A stretch of DNA of 61,308 nucleotides from Mariniblastus sp. (GCA_023300235.1 JALZWN010000039.1:1-61308); one strand, 5' to 3'. Shown: positions 25,352 through 36,440, counted from the stretch's first letter. Notes: generated from the letters alone by a model not told the origin. Numbers and translations are program-made.

Positions 25352-25406
25352 CCCTGCGTAATAGAAAAGCAGAGCTTGTGAGGTCGTTTGATCATCCCAG
25401 GCGCAG

Positions 25407-25627
25407 ATAGTCGCCTTTCGCTCCGCGAAAGAAGCGTTTGCATGGGCGAACAAGCAGCGCCGCATTTCTAACAAGCTAAAGGTGAACTCGACAAGTCTCT
25501 CATGCAGTCACCTTCAACAGTTCTTTGGATAAATGCCTGTCTGAAAGACACCTGTTTATTCAGAGCCAACCGCTTTTTGTACGTCTACCGAAGGTAGCGC
25601 TACTTTCACGGAGTGAAAGGCGACTAT
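25407..25627. repeat. REPIN/MITE-like element, copy 1 (subtype I)
   Basis: Begins atagtcgcctttcgctccgc and ends ctttcacggagtgaaaggcg-actat; the ends are terminal inverted repeats. The interior shares the sequence gggcgaacaagcagcgccgc with copy 2 but not with copies 3 and 4. Confidence 0.88.
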
Positions 25628-25631
25628 GGGT

Positions 25632-25655
25632 TCCTCGCTAACGCGTCGGGCTACC
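25632..25655. repeat. Dispersed repeat, copy 2 (tcctcgctaacgcgtc core)
   Basis: Directly follows REPIN-like copy 1 by 4 bp. The same order (element, then this block) is seen at copy 2 of the element. Confidence 0.85.
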
Positions 25656-25752
25656 GTTGGACTTGCTTACACTCTCGCGGATTCGTGCTGGCATTGGCGA
25701 GGACCATCGAGCTACAATGAGCACCAGAACCTTTTGCTTCTTGGAATTGACT

Positions 25753-27687
25753 ATGACCAACCTGACTCATCTGCTGCTGTTTGCCATTCTTTGCAGCTGC
25801 CTGAGTAGCCTTTCGTCTGCACGTGCCGATGACGATCCAAAACCAAGCAAAGCGGAAGCCAGCCAAATCATCGCTTATGTCGAATTGCATTCGCTACCCA
25901 CCGACCTAACTAAACGCAGCCTCTTAAATGATTATGTCATTGCTTTAGCTCACGCACATCAGTTTGATGAAGCTTACAAGATTCTTACGAGCCAACCATC
26001 GGCTGTCGAAGTCTACCTTGCAGAAATGCATTCGGCATTCAAGCTGACCGAGATGGCTGAACAATTGAAACAGCTGGAATCAAAATACACCTACTATTTT
26101 GAACACAACAAAAAAGAAATCGATCGCTATCGCGAGGAAGCTGCGGTGATGCAGGCGATCATCGACAAAGACATCCCGCAAGCGACTAACTTGTTGATGA
26201 AGACCAGCTACCGAAACTACTATTATTTCATCAAGGCCACTCAAGCAAAGCTTGGCAAACCGGCAACCGAAGAACTGATCAAAAACATCCTTGCCAAAGC
26301 CCCCGAAGCCAAACGACCCGACTTTGAAGAAACCTTGATCCGCTGGGCCAAGCCCGGAACCCCTAGGATCGACTACTGGCTCAAGGGACTTAAAGACACC
26401 GAAAAGAAAGTCCAGCGTTTACAAGAACTGCAAGAAGCATCCCGAAAAGAATGGATGGACGAAGTCTGCGACCTTCGCGCGGTACCGCTTGGCCATCAAG
26501 AAGTAGCCATCAACTTATTTCTTAAAGCATTCCACGAAGAAAAAGAAACCCTAACCCAAGAAGAGATCTCCGAGTACCAAAGAGCGATTACCCCCGGATT
26601 GATCAAACACAAGCGATTCAAGGCCTTACTTGATTTTTTGAAAAGCCACCATCCTGTTTACGGAAGCAGCGGATTCTACGAGGACATCCTTTCGGCTGTC
26701 GCTGTTGAAACACCATACGAACTCAAGAAGTTTGTCGACAGTACGCCAGACGCAAACAAAGAGTCTCCCTATGAACTAAGTTTAATTGACCTTCTTTCCC
26801 GACATGGCTTTGTTGATAAGGCCGAAAAGAATATCGATTTACTCGACACAATCGAAGGTACTAATTCGCAGCGTGTATTTGCTCGATCAAGAATTGATTT
26901 TTATTGCACGCTTTACAAAACCCAACCTGAAGACGTCAATGAACTCAAACTGACCTACGACAAAATTTTTAAAGAGCTTGCAAAAAACGAGGAAACTGCA
27001 CATTTCACGGCCATCGATCTATTCGGTGATCAACACCTCGCCGTCGTTGCAAAACGTTTAGGGCCTGAAGTTGCCTTGCAATTGGCCAGAGCAATTCCTC
27101 TCAATGTGCAGACGGCCTACGACATGCAAACGGACAATGCATTCGGAGTTTGCGTATTCTCGTTACTCTCTGCAAACGAAGTTGACCTAGCGAATGAAGC
27201 AGGAAATTTCTCTACGGCCACCGAACGCGAGGAATCACGGCTTGCCTTTGTTGGCTTTCAAGAAATACGTAAAAGTATCAAACCTGCCGCTTGGAACGAT
27301 CTAGAAAAGTTGCTCCCGAACGATCCGGATGTTATCCATGGTGCAATCCAAACAGCTATTGATAACCAAAACGAAGAACATGCATTAGCTTTGGCACGGC
27401 GTTTGATACTAAAGCATCGTTCTAGCTCCAACGGAAACCTCTTTGCCAAAGCCGGAACGGATTGGGCGGAAAAGGTATTGGCGGTGGCCAAAGAAGTCCA
27501 AGCTGCCAAAGCTGATGACTATTTGTACAAGAAGCACGAGGAAAGCATGGCTTCGGCGATGATGCAGCATCTCAAATTCAAAGATGCCGAAGAAGCGATT
27601 GAGTTTGCCAACAAGTACATCAAAAGCGAAAAGTATCGACACCTTCACTTGCTTGAATTGGTTCAACGGTGGTCGCGAGGTTGGTGA
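25753..27687 (+). CDS. Exported helical-repeat (TPR-like) protein of unknown function
   Basis: This 644-residue protein has a signal peptide (M-T-N-L-T-H-L-L-L-F start, cleavage after S-A-R-A). The rest is almost entirely alpha-helical, with alternating short helices and many Ala-x-x-Leu patterns, resembling a TPR or solenoid scaffold. No catalytic motif was found. Start ATG 25753 is preferred because it begins the signal peptide. It stands alone between two REPIN-like elements, so no operon partner helps. It could be a periplasmic scaffold or a lineage-specific family. Confidence 0.68.
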   Translation: MTNLTHLLLFAILCSCLSSLSSARADDDPKPSKAEASQIIAYVELHSLPTDLTKRSLLNDYVIALAHAHQFDEAYKILTSQPSAVEVYLAEMHSAFKLTEMAEQLKQLESKYTYYFEHNKKEIDRYREEAAVMQAIIDKDIPQATNLLMKTSYRNYYYFIKATQAKLGKPATEELIKNILAKAPEAKRPDFEETLIRWAKPGTPRIDYWLKGLKDTEKKVQRLQELQEASRKEWMDEVCDLRAVPLGHQEVAINLFLKAFHEEKETLTQEEISEYQRAITPGLIKHKRFKALLDFLKSHHPVYGSSGFYEDILSAVAVETPYELKKFVDSTPDANKESPYELSLIDLLSRHGFVDKAEKNIDLLDTIEGTNSQRVFARSRIDFYCTLYKTQPEDVNELKLTYDKIFKELAKNEETAHFTAIDLFGDQHLAVVAKRLGPEVALQLARAIPLNVQTAYDMQTDNAFGVCVFSLLSANEVDLANEAGNFSTATEREESRLAFVGFQEIRKSIKPAAWNDLEKLLPNDPDVIHGAIQTAIDNQNEEHALALARRLILKHRSSSNGNLFAKAGTDWAEKVLAVAKEVQAAKADDYLYKKHEESMASAMMQHLKFKDAEEAIEFANKYIKSEKYRHLHLLELVQRWSRGW

Positions 27688-28177
27688 TTCGGCTTACGGC
27701 GAGTGTTACGTACGTTGGGCATTCTGGTCCGACGCGTGAACTAAATTTCTCATTCACCTATGTTGCTCAGGGCTGTAGTAGACGAGGCGACGAACGGGAT
27801 GATGAAACAGTCGGAGCTTGAGGCAACGAAGAGGTCTGTCCAGATAAGAAAATCAACCACGGATGCACACTGATAGACACGGATAGTCGCCTTTCGCTCC
27901 GCGAAAGAAGCGTTTGCATGGGCGAACAAGCAGCGCCGCATTTCTAACAAGCTAACGCCCACTCGACAAATCTCTCGTCAAGTCACGCCTGTTCCGTTCT
28001 TTGAATAAACACCTGTTATTCAGAGCCAACCGGTTTGTGAACGTCCACCGAGGGTAGCGCTACTTTCACGGAGTGAAAGGCGACTTTGGGGGTCTCGCTA
28101 ACGCCGCGGGCTACCATTGGATTCGCTGCGCTCTCCAAGCCTCAATCTGCTTTGACGCGAGGTCTTAGGATTGGGCA
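27688..28177. other. 490-bp intergenic region carrying repeats
   Basis: Between convergent genes. Holds a ccacggatgcacactgatag block (27857-27883) that runs straight into REPIN-like copy 2 (27883-28087) and a diverged copy of the gctaacg repeat (28092-28115). No gene is supported. Confidence 0.7.
27883..28087. repeat. REPIN/MITE-like element, copy 2 (subtype I)
   Basis: Same terminal inverted repeats as copies 1, 3 and 4, with an interior matching copy 1 (gggcgaacaagcagcgccgc and ttattcagagccaaccg). The last bases (gacttt) diverge slightly. Confidence 0.88.
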
Positions 28178-29995
28178 CTAAGCCTTACTGGCTCGGCCGG
28201 CACGTTTGCGATCAGACTCTTTCAACAACATCTTACGCAAACGAATGTTTTCCGGAGTGATTTCTACCCACTCGTCGTCTTCAACGTATTCCAGTGCTGA
28301 TTCCAACGAGAACAATCGAGCGGGCTTGAGCTGCAAGTTTTCGTCCGAGCCAGAAGCTCGCATGTTCGTCAGCTGCTTGGCCTTGGTCGGGTTCACGGGC
28401 AAATCGTTCGGTCGAACGTGTTCGGCGACGATCATGCCTTCGTAAACCGCATCGCCCGGCGACACAAACATCTCGCCACGCTGCTGCAAGTTTGCCAAAC
28501 CAAAACCAACCGCTTTGCCCGCCACCATCGAAATCATCACACCGTTAGGTCGAGCAGAAATCTCGCCTTCTAGCGGTCGGAACTCGAGGAAGCGATGGTT
28601 CATGATCACGGTTCCCTGAGTCGCGTTGAGCAACTTAGTTCGCATGCCGATCAATCCGCGTGACGGGATCACAAACTTGGCCAGTGTGAAATCGCCACGA
28701 GTGGTCATTTCCAACAAATCGCCGCGACGGTTGCCAACCATCTCCATCACGGGCCCAAACTTGTCCGTGGGAACTTCCGTCACCAATGTTTCAAATGGCT
28801 CGTTCTTGACACCGTCGATTTCTTTGATCACCACCTGCGGCTTACCGACAGACAATTCAAAACCTTCGCGTCGCATGGTTTCGATCAAAACCGCCAAGTG
28901 CAGGATCCCGCGACCAGCGACCGCGAATGAATCGCCACTCACACCCGGTCGGACGCGAAGCGCAACATTACGATCGAGTTCTTTGGTCAAACGCTCACGC
29001 AACTGACGGCTGGTGACATACTTGCCTTCTTTACCCACCAACGGCGAGCTATTGATCGAAAAGATCATTTCCAGCGTTGGTTCGTCGACAGAAATACGCG
29101 GCAACGCTTCCGTGATTTCGATATCACAAATCGTGTCGCCGATTTCAATGTCTTCGATGCCCATGATCGCGACAACGTCGCCCGCTTCAGCATCTTCGAC
29201 TTCGACGCGGCCGAGTTTATCAAACGAGTTCAAGGTTGAGATTTTGCACTGACGCGGCTTGCCGTCGGCACCGATGACGTTGACGGACTGACCTTTTTTG
29301 ACAGAACCGCTCAGGATTTTACCAACCGCGATCCGGCCGACGAACTCGGACCAATCCATCGTGGTCACGCCCATGCGGAATTTGCCAGGTTCGATGACTG
29401 GCGGATCGACTTGTGCGAGGACTAAGTCCAACAGCGGTTCCATGTTACCTTCGAAAACATCTGCTTCGGTGGTCGCGAAACCTTCTTTGGCTGAGGCGTA
29501 GATGAAGTTGAAGTTATCTAGATACTCTTCGCCGCCCATTTCCAAAATCAGCTCCATCGCTTCGTCCACAACTTCGGCGGTGCGAGCGTCGGGGCGATCG
29601 ACTTTATTGACGACGACGATTGGCTTGAGGCCAGCTTCGAGGGCTTTGCCGAGCACGAATCGAGTTTGCGGCATTGGGCCTTCGGCGGCATCGACCAGCA
29701 ACAACGCTCCGTCAGCCATCTTGAGCACTCGTTCGACTTCGCCGCCGAAGTCCGCGTGACCGGGCGTGTCGATGATGTTGATCTTTACGTCTTTGTAGGG
29801 CAGGGCAATGTTCTTTGCCAAGATGGTGATGCCACGTTCTTTTTCGATATCGCCCGAGTCAAGAATTCGCTCGCCTTGTAGCTGCGATTCGCGGAACTGG
29901 CCGCTCTGGCGGAGCAGGCAGTCGACCAAGGTTGTTTTGCCGTGGTCAACGTGGGCGATGATGACAATGTTTCGGATGTCGGTGCGAGTAGTCAT
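28178..29995 (-). CDS. typA: Ribosome-associated translational GTPase TypA/BipA
   Basis: This 605-residue GTPase assists ribosome assembly and stress translation. It has G1 [10 protein letters not shown], the G-I-T-I-L-A-K-N switch sequence of Typ[13 protein letters not shown] and N-K-V-D-R. EF-G-like domains II, III and V follow, and then the TypA-specific C-terminal domain (about 490-600), including [16 protein letters not shown]. Length is standard. It is a single gene read toward the repeat-rich gap, divergent from the macroglobulin gene. Confidence 0.96.
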   Translation of the reverse strand: MTTRTDIRNIVIIAHVDHGKTTLVDCLLRQSGQFRESQLQGERILDSGDIEKERGITILAKNIALPYKDVKINIIDTPGHADFGGEVERVLKMADGALLLVDAAEGPMPQTRFVLGKALEAGLKPIVVVNKVDRPDARTAEVVDEAMELILEMGGEEYLDNFNFIYASAKEGFATTEADVFEGNMEPLLDLVLAQVDPPVIEPGKFRMGVTTMDWSEFVGRIAVGKILSGSVKKGQSVNVIGADGKPRQCKISTLNSFDKLGRVEVEDAEAGDVVAIMGIEDIEIGDTICDIEITEALPRISVDEPTLEMIFSINSSPLVGKEGKYVTSRQLRERLTKELDRNVALRVRPGVSGDSFAVAGRGILHLAVLIETMRREGFELSVGKPQVVIKEIDGVKNEPFETLVTEVPTDKFGPVMEMVGNRRGDLLEMTTRGDFTLAKFVIPSRGLIGMRTKLLNATQGTVIMNHRFLEFRPLEGEISARPNGVMISMVAGKAVGFGLANLQQRGEMFVSPGDAVYEGMIVAEHVRPNDLPVNPTKAKQLTNMRASGSDENLQLKPARLFSLESALEYVEDDEWVEITPENIRLRKMLLKESDRKRAGRASKA

Positions 29996-30399
29996 GACGG
30001 TTTCAAAAGGCGTTCGTCGGCGGGCAAAATAGCGGTACCGAGAGCTGTGTACAGGTAACCGATTGCTGCCCGCGTTGTTGAGCTGTCTTGTTTTGACAAG
30101 ACCGAGGCTTGGGATCGGTAAGCGTGCTGAGTTCCAACTAACGGGAAACTTAATAAAGGCAGCACTTTGAAGGGCGGAATGATACAGACGGCCCGCCGAT
30201 TACGATAGATGAAAACAGCTACCAACCGGCAGCTTCAAGAACTTTCAAAATTCCATCACATTGAACTAATAAGCCTGAACTTCAAACGTGATCTTGGATA
30301 TCGCTCGCCCCTGAGCAATTAAAAAAACGTTAAATTGGTTTTAGTGGAGTGAAAACTCCCGAAATCGCTTAGAAACACCGTTCAAATCGGATTTGTCGC
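29996..30399. other. 404-bp divergent promoter region
   Basis: Separates typA (minus) from the macroglobulin gene (plus). It contains a small hairpin gtcttg-ttttga-caagac at 30085-30102. No other structure or gene is apparent. Confidence 0.5.
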
Positions 30400-33300
30400 A
30401 TGAAATCGCTCTGTATCGTTCTGCTCCTGATTTTCTCCACCGCCGCAGGTAACTTATGGAACTCTGAACCGAGCAGCCTCCTGGACGACCGACCGGCTCT
30501 TTGGAAGCAAGTCAAACAGGCTCAATCCAAAGGCCGGCCCAAATCCGCCGCTAAGTTGCTCGGCCAGATCTATGACTCGGCCGTCGCCGACGAGGAATTT
30601 GATGAAGCGGCCAAAGCTGTCTGCTATCAAATCCGCGTCGAAGGCCAAATCAACCAACCGGCGATGCCTTACGCGATCCGCAAACTGCAAGCAGAACTAC
30701 CTAAGCTGCACGAAGAAGTCCAGCCGATCGCTCAAGTGATCCAAGCTCACTGGTTTCTTAGCTACTACTACCAAAACCGCTGGCAGATCCAGCAACGTTC
30801 TCAAACCGCTCAATCGCCCAGCGACGATTTTGAAACTTGGGATAGCGTTCGGCTGTTGGACGAAGTCGACCGCTTGATGCAAGCTTCATTGGCATCCGCG
30901 GACAAGCTGAAGCAACTTCCGATCGGGCAGTTCGACAAGCTACTCAAAAAAGGATCCATGCCGGACGCTTACTATCCGACGCTGTATGACTTCGTGGCTC
31001 GCAACGCAACGGATTTTTATTCGTTGGACGAACACATCTCTCGGGCTCAAGACGAATTTGAACTCAAGGCCGACAGCCCGATCTTTGCGGATACACAAAC
31101 CTTCCTGCAGTGGAAACCAAGCTCCGAATCCAAATCGGCTGCGCTTCGTGCGATTGCGATTTATCAAGACCAACTGAAATTCCATGCCGATGACGAAGAC
31201 CCTGCCGCGAGGCTGATGGCTGATTTGCAGCGAATTCGATTGGGAGCGCGAATCGGTGTCGGAGACAAAGATGACTTACGTTACCAAGCGGCATTGCAAC
31301 GCGTGGCCGACCAACATGTCAAACATGAAATCTCGTCGATCGCCTTGGCCTTCAAGGCTCAGTCGTTGCAAGCCAACGGTGATTTGATCAATGCTCGTGC
31401 AGTGGCCTCGGTCGGGATGAAGCGTTTCCCAGAATCACCCGGCGGTCGAAACTGTGCCAACATCGTCAATCAGATCGAGCGACCTCAGTTGAATTTGACG
31501 GCTGAGCAAATTTGGAATGGTGATGAAACCGAAATCCAAGCCACGCATGTGAACTTGTCTGAGGTTCATTTTCGTTTGATTCCGTTTGATTATCGCAACT
31601 GGCATTGGGGAAGTGGCCGCAACCCGGCTCAAAATTTTCACCGAAACGACGGCAAGAAATTTTTGAAAGCTAAACCGGCCGCCAGCTGGAGTGCCGAACT
31701 TCCCGCTTCGGATGATTACAAACCTCGAACTGATGCCATTCCAGCAAACAAGCAAGTGAAACCCGGCAGCTATTTGCTAGTCGCCAGCGTCGACAAAAAC
31801 TTTGGCAAAGAGGAAAACATCCTCGCCTCGACGCATGTCTGGGTAAGCGATCTGAACGTCATTACTCGGGGCAACGACAATGCCGAAGGTCAGGTTTTTG
31901 ACGCCACCAGTGGCACCCCCGTCAGCGGCGCCAAGGTCTCGGTCTACCGCTGGAAACAAGACGGCCGCAACAGCCGCGAAGAGCTTTTGGGCAAAGCCAC
32001 GACCGACGATCGCGGCATCTACAAGCTTGAAAACGCTCCCGCGGATAATCGTGGCTACCGGCAGCTGGTTTACATTCAACACGAAGACCATTCGCTTGGC
32101 TTCACTTCTTACGCCTACCATAACCGAATCAATGACCCTAACCGCACTAACGAGCAAACGTTTTTCTTCACCGACCGCTCGATTTACCGACCGGGTCAAA
32201 CGGTCAAGTTCAAAGGAATTTGTGTTTCCCACAACCAACACACCAACGACTACAAAACGGTTTCTGGCCGGTCAGTAACCGTCCATTTCAAGGATCGCAA
32301 CGGCCAAAAAATTGAATCCAAAACTTTCGACACCAACGAGTTTGGTTCTTTCAGCGGCTCGTTTACCGCGCCACGCGATCGAGCTTCGGGCCGGATGCGC
32401 ATCGAAGACTCTCGACGAGGCGCCAGTCATTTCCGCGTCGAAGAATACAAGCGACCGAAGTTCTTTGTGGACGTTGAAAAGCCGGCCGAGCAATCGCGTT
32501 TGGAACAACCGGTGAACGCCAAAGTCAAAGCCACCGGCTACACCGGTGCACCCGTAGACAATGCCAAAGTCACTTGGCGAGTCATCCGCAGCATTCGCTA
32601 TCCGCAGTGGTGGTACTGGCGTTGTTGGTACTCGCCACCACAAAACAACACGCAAGAGATCGCTAATGGCGAAGGCGTGACGTCGGTCGATGGTGATTTC
32701 ATGGTGAATTTTACCGCCAAGCCAGATCTTAGCGTTGATCGCGAAAGCCAACCGGTTTTTGTTTACACCGTTTATGCTGACGTGACCGACAGCGCTGGCG
32801 AAACGCGTTCAGCGACTCAAACCGTCAACGTCGGTTACACCTCGCTGGCGGCTAAACTGAACGCTGGTGACTGGTTGACTACCGACGATCCGATCGAATT
32901 CAAAATCGCTACGGAAACGCTCGACGGTGAAGGCCAAGCTGCCACGGGTAAGCTAACAGTCTACCAGCTGAAAAACCCTGACCGTGTGCAACGAAAAAAA
33001 ATGTTGTCGTATTACTTCGGCCAACGTGTCGACCGATCCGATTTCAAATCATGGGAGCTTGGCGATTCGGTCGAGCAGATGGAAGTCAAAACCAACGACA
33101 AGGGGACTGCCAAGCAATCCGTTAGACTGGCCGCCGGTGCTTACAAAGCGGTCTTTGAAACGACCGACAACGCGGGCCAAAAAGTGACCAGCGAGTATCC
33201 GCTCCAAGTACTGGACGTCACCGCCAAAACGATGCCCGTCAAGATCGCCAATTTGGTGCAAGCCAAGGACTGGACGGTCGAACCAGGCGAAGAGTTCTTG

Positions 33301-36300
33301 GCGTTGTGGGCGACGGGATACGACAGCGGCCGAGCGTTTGTTGAGATCTCGCATCGCGGCAAGACGGTCGAATCTTATTGGACCGATGCGGAAGTCACCC
33401 AGCAACCGATCCGTTTTAAGGTCGACGAAAAACACCGCGGCGGTTTTAACATCAACGTAACTTACGTCCGCGAAAACCGAGCTTATATGACTTCTCGAAG
33501 AGTCAGCGTGCCGTGGTCGAACAAGAATCTGAAGATCAAGTGGGAGCATTTTGTCTCCAAACTCACCCCCGGCGGCAAAGAAACTTGGACCGCTGTGATC
33601 ACTGGACCGGACGCCAAAACAGGGGCCGCTGAAGCAGCCGCCGCTGAAATGGTCGCGGGAATGTACGACGCGTCGTTAGATGCGTTTGCACCGCACGCTT
33701 GGTCGAACCCGTTTAAGCACTTGTTCTACGGCGACCATTCGCAAATCAGATTAACGTATCACAACCAATCGATGTACTTGAGTACTTCTCATCGACTTGG
33801 ACGCTCTTCCAAAAATGACCGCGCAACGTTCCGCACTTTCGATCAACAAATCGTTGACAATGCTCAACTCTGGTCCAACCTCTGGCGTGACCCGCAATCG
33901 GCTAAATACGACTACGCACGGTCTGACTTCGATGATTTTGCAGATGTTAGCGAAATGAAAGATTCATTGAGCGATGCCTCCTCCCCGAGGGGGAAGAAAG
34001 AAGCAGCCATGCCGGTTTCTGCACCGGTAGGGCAGCTGGCAGGATTTTCCAACGAATCAAAAAGCGGAAAGCCGGCATCACGAGGTGTAGATCCAACGGG
34101 TTCAAGCGGCGGCCCAAACTTGGATCAAGTCAGTGCTCGAACCAACCTGCAAGAAACCGCGTTCTTCTATCCGCATTTGATCGCCGATGACAGCGGCGAA
34201 GTTCGGATCGAATTCACGATCCCTGAAGCACTCACCAAGTGGAAGTTTCTTGCCCTGGCTCATGACACGAATTTGCGATCGGCGTTGTTGATCGACGAGA
34301 TCACGACCAGTAAAGACTTGATGGTGCAACCGAATCCGCCACGCTTTTTGCGAGAAGGCGACCAACTTGAGTTCTCTGTCAAAATCACCAACCGCGGCGA
34401 CAAGCCGCAAGCTGGATCGATTCGCCTGACGCTGGCCGACGCGAACACCGAAGAAGATTTGAACGACAGGTTTGGCAACGGCACAATGGACCAAACCTTC
34501 GAAGTCCCCGCTGGACAATCCAAGAGTGTGTTTTGGAAACTGTCGGTGCCAGATTACGTGGGTGTGCTGACTTGGAAAGCCGTAGGTGCAACGGAGACAC
34601 TGTCCGACGGCGAAGAAGGTTTGCTGCCGGTGTTGAGCAAACGGATTTTGGTGGTCGAATCGTTGCCGCTGCCAATCCGCGGCAACCAAACGAAAGAGTT
34701 TTTGTTTGATCGTTTAGACATGATCGACAATAGCGACTCGCTGCAGAGCCAATCGTTGACGGTGCAGATGACGTCCAACCCAAGCTGGTATGCCGTGATG
34801 GCGCTGCCGTACTTGATGGAGCACCCGCATCAGTGCAACGAACAGGTGTTTAATCGGTTGTACGCCAACGCGTTGGGTCGGCATATCGTCGGCAGCAGCC
34901 CGAAGATCAAACGAGTGTTCGACCAATGGGCCGCCACGCCAGCTTTGGATAGCCCACTGGAAAAGAACGAAGACATCTTGAATGTGATGATCGAAGAATC
35001 TCCTTGGCTTAGAGACGCCAAAAAAGAGAGCCAGGCTCAACGTGACGTTGCGATTCTGTTTGACAGCAACCGATTGGACCGCGAACAAAAACGAGCCTCT
35101 CAACAACTGGCGCAGAGCCAATACTCAGACGGATCGTGGGCGTGGTTCCCTGGCGGGCCTGCCAACGATTTTATTACTCTGTACATCACCACGGGCTACG
35201 GTCGCTTGCGGCACTTGGGTGTGAAAGTGGACGAGCAACCAGCGCTGAAATCGTTGAATCGGCTCGACGGCTGGATCAACAAGTCCTACCAAAGTATCAA
35301 ACGCAACGGCCTTCTGGACAACAACAATTTGTCGACGACGGTTTGCTTGTACCTGTACGGTCGCAGCTTCTTTTTGAAGGACCGAGACATCTCGGATCAG
35401 AACCGCGTGGCAGTCGATTACTTCTTAGGTCAAGCGAAAAAGCATTGGTTGGCCGTTGGCAAAATGTCACAGGCACAACTGGCCGTCGCAACGAAACGTT
35501 TCGGTGATAAAACAACGCCGAAGGAGATTCTCGCTTCGCTGACCGAGCGTTCGCAGTCCAGCGACGAGATGGGTCGGTTCTGGCATGAGAACGAAGAACG
35601 CTGGTGGTGGCATCGTGCTCCGATCGAAACGCAAGCGATGTTGATCGAAGCGTATGCTGAAGTGGCCGATGATAAAGAAGCGGTCGAGGATTGCAAGATT
35701 TGGTTACTCAAGCAGAAGCAAACCCAGAATTGGAAAACCACCAAAGCCACGGCTGATGCGTGTTATGCCTTGTTACTCCGCGGCGCTGACCGGTTGGCTT
35801 CTAGCAAGCTGGTCCAAGTGTCTTTGGGCGACATCAAAATCGAGCCGAAAGATGTCGAAGCGGGCACAGGTTTTTACTCACAGAAGTTTGCTGGCAGTGA
35901 AGTTAAAAGTGCCATGAAAAACATCACGGTTACGAAGTCTGATGACGGTATCGCTTGGGGCAGCGTGCACTGGAAGTATCTGGAGGACGTGTCCAAAGTC
36001 AAACCCTACGAAGGCACGCCGTTGCAGTTGAAGAAGGCATTGTTTTTGAAGAAAAACACCAAAGCAGGACCAACCATCACCGCAATCGATGGGCCGGTCG
36101 AGGTCGGCGATGAAGTGGTAACGCGAGTCGAACTTCGGGTTGACCGCGACATGGAGTACGTCCACTTGAAGGACCAGCGCGGCAGCGGCACCGAGCCCGT
36201 GAATGTGTTGTCTGGGTACAAGCGGCAAGATGGCTTGTGGTACTACGAATCAACTCGTGATACGGCCAGCCATTTCTTCATCGACTATTTGCCTCGTGGG

Positions 36301-36432
36301 ACTTACGTGTTCGAGTATTCCGTTCGCGTCCAGCACCGCGGGCAATACCAATCGGGGATCGCGACGCTTCAGAGCATGTACGCTCCAGAGTTCAACAGCC
36401 ACAGCAATAGCGTGGCGATTGAAGTGGAGTGA
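30400..36432 (+). CDS. Bacterial alpha-2-macroglobulin family protein with thioester motif
   Basis: This 2010-residue exported protein is a probable protease-trapping or envelope-guarding factor. A signal peptide (about 1-17) is followed by a helical region (about 30-360) and macroglobulin beta domains (about 370-1090). An MG domain contains F-F-T-D-R-S-I-Y-R-P-G-Q. A low-complexity linker (about 1185-1240) follows, and then the A2M domain begins with E-T-A-F-F-Y-P-H-L. The latter has W-K-F-L-A-L-A-H and P-N-P-P-R-F-L-R-E-G-D. The thioester motif is C1479-N-E-Q1482 and sits in P-H-Q-C-N-E-Q; the usual core is C-x-E-Q. A helical thioester domain (about 1480-1810) and a C-terminal receptor-like domain complete it. 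No penicillin-binding protein gene (pbpC) is adjacent, unlike in enterobacteria. Confidence 0.9.
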   Translation: MKSLCIVLLLIFSTAAGNLWNSEPSSLLDDRPALWKQVKQAQSKGRPKSAAKLLGQIYDSAVADEEFDEAAKAVCYQIRVEGQINQPAMPYAIRKLQAELPKLHEEVQPIAQVIQAHWFLSYYYQNRWQIQQRSQTAQSPSDDFETWDSVRLLDEVDRLMQASLASADKLKQLPIGQFDKLLKKGSMPDAYYPTLYDFVARNATDFYSLDEHISRAQDEFELKADSPIFADTQTFLQWKPSSESKSAALRAIAIYQDQLKFHADDEDPAARLMADLQRIRLGARIGVGDKDDLRYQAALQRVADQHVKHEISSIALAFKAQSLQANGDLINARAVASVGMKRFPESPGGRNCANIVNQIERPQLNLTAEQIWNGDETEIQATHVNLSEVHFRLIPFDYRNWHWGSGRNPAQNFHRNDGKKFLKAKPAASWSAELPASDDYKPRTDAIPANKQVKPGSYLLVASVDKNFGKEENILASTHVWVSDLNVITRGNDNAEGQVFDATSGTPVSGAKVSVYRWKQDGRNSREELLGKATTDDRGIYKLENAPADNRGYRQLVYIQHEDHSLGFTSYAYHNRINDPNRTNEQTFFFTDRSIYRPGQTVKFKGICVSHNQHTNDYKTVSGRSVTVHFKDRNGQKIESKTFDTNEFGSFSGSFTAPRDRASGRMRIEDSRRGASHFRVEEYKRPKFFVDVEKPAEQSRLEQPVNAKVKATGYTGAPVDNAKVTWRVIRSIRYPQWWYWRCWYSPPQNNTQEIANGEGVTSVDGDFMVNFTAKPDLSVDRESQPVFVYTVYADVTDSAGETRSATQTVNVGYTSLAAKLNAGDWLTTDDPIEFKIATETLDGEGQAATGKLTVYQLKNPDRVQRKKMLSYYFGQRVDRSDFKSWELGDSVEQMEVKTNDKGTAKQSVRLAAGAYKAVFETTDNAGQKVTSEYPLQVLDVTAKTMPVKIANLVQAKDWTVEPGEEFLALWATGYDSGRAFVEISHRGKTVESYWTDAEVTQQPIRFKVDEKHRGGFNINVTYVRENRAYMTSRRVSVPWSNKNLKIKWEHFVSKLTPGGKETWTAVITGPDAKTGAAEAAAAEMVAGMYDASLDAFAPHAWSNPFKHLFYGDHSQIRLTYHNQSMYLSTSHRLGRSSKNDRATFRTFDQQIVDNAQLWSNLWRDPQSAKYDYARSDFDDFADVSEMKDSLSDASSPRGKKEAAMPVSAPVGQLAGFSNESKSGKPASRGVDPTGSSGGPNLDQVSARTNLQETAFFYPHLIADDSGEVRIEFTIPEALTKWKFLALAHDTNLRSALLIDEITTSKDLMVQPNPPRFLREGDQLEFSVKITNRGDKPQAGSIRLTLADANTEEDLNDRFGNGTMDQTFEVPAGQSKSVFWKLSVPDYVGVLTWKAVGATETLSDGEEGLLPVLSKRILVVESLPLPIRGNQTKEFLFDRLDMIDNSDSLQSQSLTVQMTSNPSWYAVMALPYLMEHPHQCNEQVFNRLYANALGRHIVGSSPKIKRVFDQWAATPALDSPLEKNEDILNVMIEESPWLRDAKKESQAQRDVAILFDSNRLDREQKRASQQLAQSQYSDGSWAWFPGGPANDFITLYITTGYGRLRHLGVKVDEQPALKSLNRLDGWINKSYQSIKRNGLLDNNNLSTTVCLYLYGRSFFLKDRDISDQNRVAVDYFLGQAKKHWLAVGKMSQAQLAVATKRFGDKTTPKEILASLTERSQSSDEMGRFWHENEERWWWHRAPIETQAMLIEAYAEVADDKEAVEDCKIWLLKQKQTQNWKTTKATADACYALLLRGADRLASSKLVQVSLGDIKIEPKDVEAGTGFYSQKFAGSEVKSAMKNITVTKSDDGIAWGSVHWKYLEDVSKVKPYEGTPLQLKKALFLKKNTKAGPTITAIDGPVEVGDEVVTRVELRVDRDMEYVHLKDQRGSGTEPVNVLSGYKRQDGLWYYESTRDTASHFFIDYLPRGTYVFEYSVRVQHRGQYQSGIATLQSMYAPEFNSHSNSVAIEVE

Positions 36433-36440
36433 GTTTGATT

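Larger units (their letters stand above)
25155..25752. other. 598-bp intergenic region with operator candidate and repeats
   Basis: Holds the palindrome at 25227-25247, an inverted repeat of the cacggatgcacac type (about 25274-25351), a REPIN-like element (25407-25627) and a tcctcgctaacgcgtcgggc repeat (25632-25655). No gene is supported. Confidence 0.7.
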
